DNA of 64,000 bases from Pilimelia columellifera (GTDB lineage Bacteria > Actinomycetota > Actinomycetes > Mycobacteriales > Micromonosporaceae). The stretch lies in contig NZ_BAAARY010000001.1 in NCBI RefSeq assembly GCF_039532605.1, positions 62,001 through 126,000 on the forward strand, read 5' to 3'. Below the pieces are notes generated by a model. It did not search any database. It was given only the letters and a program-made list of their open reading frames with translations, and had not been told where the DNA came from. Both the position numbers and the translations under genes were made by a program. Position 1 is the first letter of the stretch. The number at the start of each line of letters is the position of its first letter. Shown here piece after piece: positions 63,560-64,000 of this stretch.

Positions 63560-64000
63560 ATGCGTTACCTGGCAACGCGTCGCGGGTTGTCCACGCTGCG
63601 CACGATGGCGGCGATAGCGGCCAGCGCCGCGGCGGCGGTGGCGGCGCCATCGGTGGCCACCGCAGCGGTGACCCGCACGGCGGCTGCGACGCGCTGCGCC
63701 CCACAAGGACCGGTCGCGGCCCGGGCGCCGGAGTCGTCCTGGGCGCAGCGGGCGATGGACCCGCAGCGGATCACGCCGTTTGCCGACGGTCGTTCGGTGA
63801 CCGTAGCCGTTCTGGACTCCGGTGTGGACGCGCGCCATCCGCAGCTGCGCGGCCAGGTGTTGCCCGGCCGCGACTTCCTCGCCGGCGGGCGCGGCTCCGT
63901 CGACTGCCACGGTCACGGAACCGGCGTCGCCGGCGTTATTGCCGCCCGTCCGGCGCCGCGCTCGGCCCTGCTCGGACTGGCGCCCGGCGTCCGGATCCTG
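63560..64000 (+). CDS. mycP: Mycosin, S8 serine protease of a type VII system (partial)
   Basis: ATG 63560 after AAGGAG opens a protein with a signal peptide (STLRTMAAIAASAAAAVAAP) and a subtilisin-like domain. The first 147 residues contain the catalytic Asp motif VAVLDSGVDARHPQL and the His motif DCHGHGTGVAGVIAA; the Ser lies beyond the window edge. Mycosins process ESX substrates at the membrane. The C-terminal anchor cannot be seen. Confidence 0.85.
   Translation, partial: MRYLATRRGLSTLRTMAAIAASAAAAVAAPSVATAAVTRTAAATRCAPQGPVAARAPESSWAQRAMDPQRITPFADGRSVTVAVLDSGVDARHPQLRGQVLPGRDFLAGGRGSVDCHGHGTGVAGVIAARPAPRSALLGLAPGVRIL

Overview
The window is high-GC actinobacterial chromosomal DNA. The gene order from about 26 kb to 64 kb (an MFS-dTMP kinase fusion, holB, topA, hppA, a bldG-like anti-anti-sigma factor, an Hrq1/MrfA-like helicase, a tad pilus cluster, acs, nhaA, and SseB-like and mycosin genes) resembles the Streptomyces/Micromonospora core. 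The codon style and the mycosin/SseB end suggest Micromonosporaceae, but this is inference.

The left 26 kb is a mobile hotspot. A tRNA-Thr(CGT) gene on the minus strand (26202-26274) carries two tandem actinomycete integrative and conjugative elements (AICEs). A 43-bp direct repeat of the tRNA 3' half occurs at 501-543, 11804-11846 and 26201-26243. Positions 1-500 hold the end of a histidine kinase gene and a hairpin, probably the chromosomal flank.

Element 1 (501-11846) has cargo at the left: a G5/Excalibur lipoprotein, a second lipoprotein and a PIN-like nuclease. Next come an HTH-sensor regulator coupled to cutA and an operator-rich divergent promoter. The conjugation and replication module follows: an SCO3933-type protein, small proteins, an FtsK-type Tra ATPase, an Spd-like membrane protein, a RepSA-like initiator, an excisionase and an integrase.

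Element 2 (11804-26243) carries a SacI-family type II restriction-modification system, a membrane protein, a frameshifted NUDIX gene, two exported proteins and an HD-domain gene. It also has a Pif-like NUDIX and XRE/DUF5919 pair, then an SCO3933-type protein, a Tra translocase split over two genes, Rep, Xis and Int. The two elements share a roughly 240-bp repeat built on a very long hairpin with one compensatory base change. Element 2 also has a 22-nt tandem motif on both sides of its attachment core.

The chromosomal part (26.3-64 kb) is mostly housekeeping. It holds a membrane metallophosphoesterase, a RicT/PSP1 protein, a small YbaB/WXG-like operon, DNA polymerase III delta', the MFS-Tmk fusion, IleS, a TetR regulator, TopA, a proton-pumping pyrophosphatase, an anti-sigma/anti-anti-sigma pair, a helicase, a tad/flp pilus operon with a CpaE/Ssd-like protein, a HAD phosphatase, a degenerate Fic-like protein, acetyl-CoA synthetase, a decayed OsmC-family pseudogene, NhaA and an alpha/beta hydrolase. 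The right end enters a type VII secretion-associated region (SseB-domain protein and mycosin protease, cut by the window edge).
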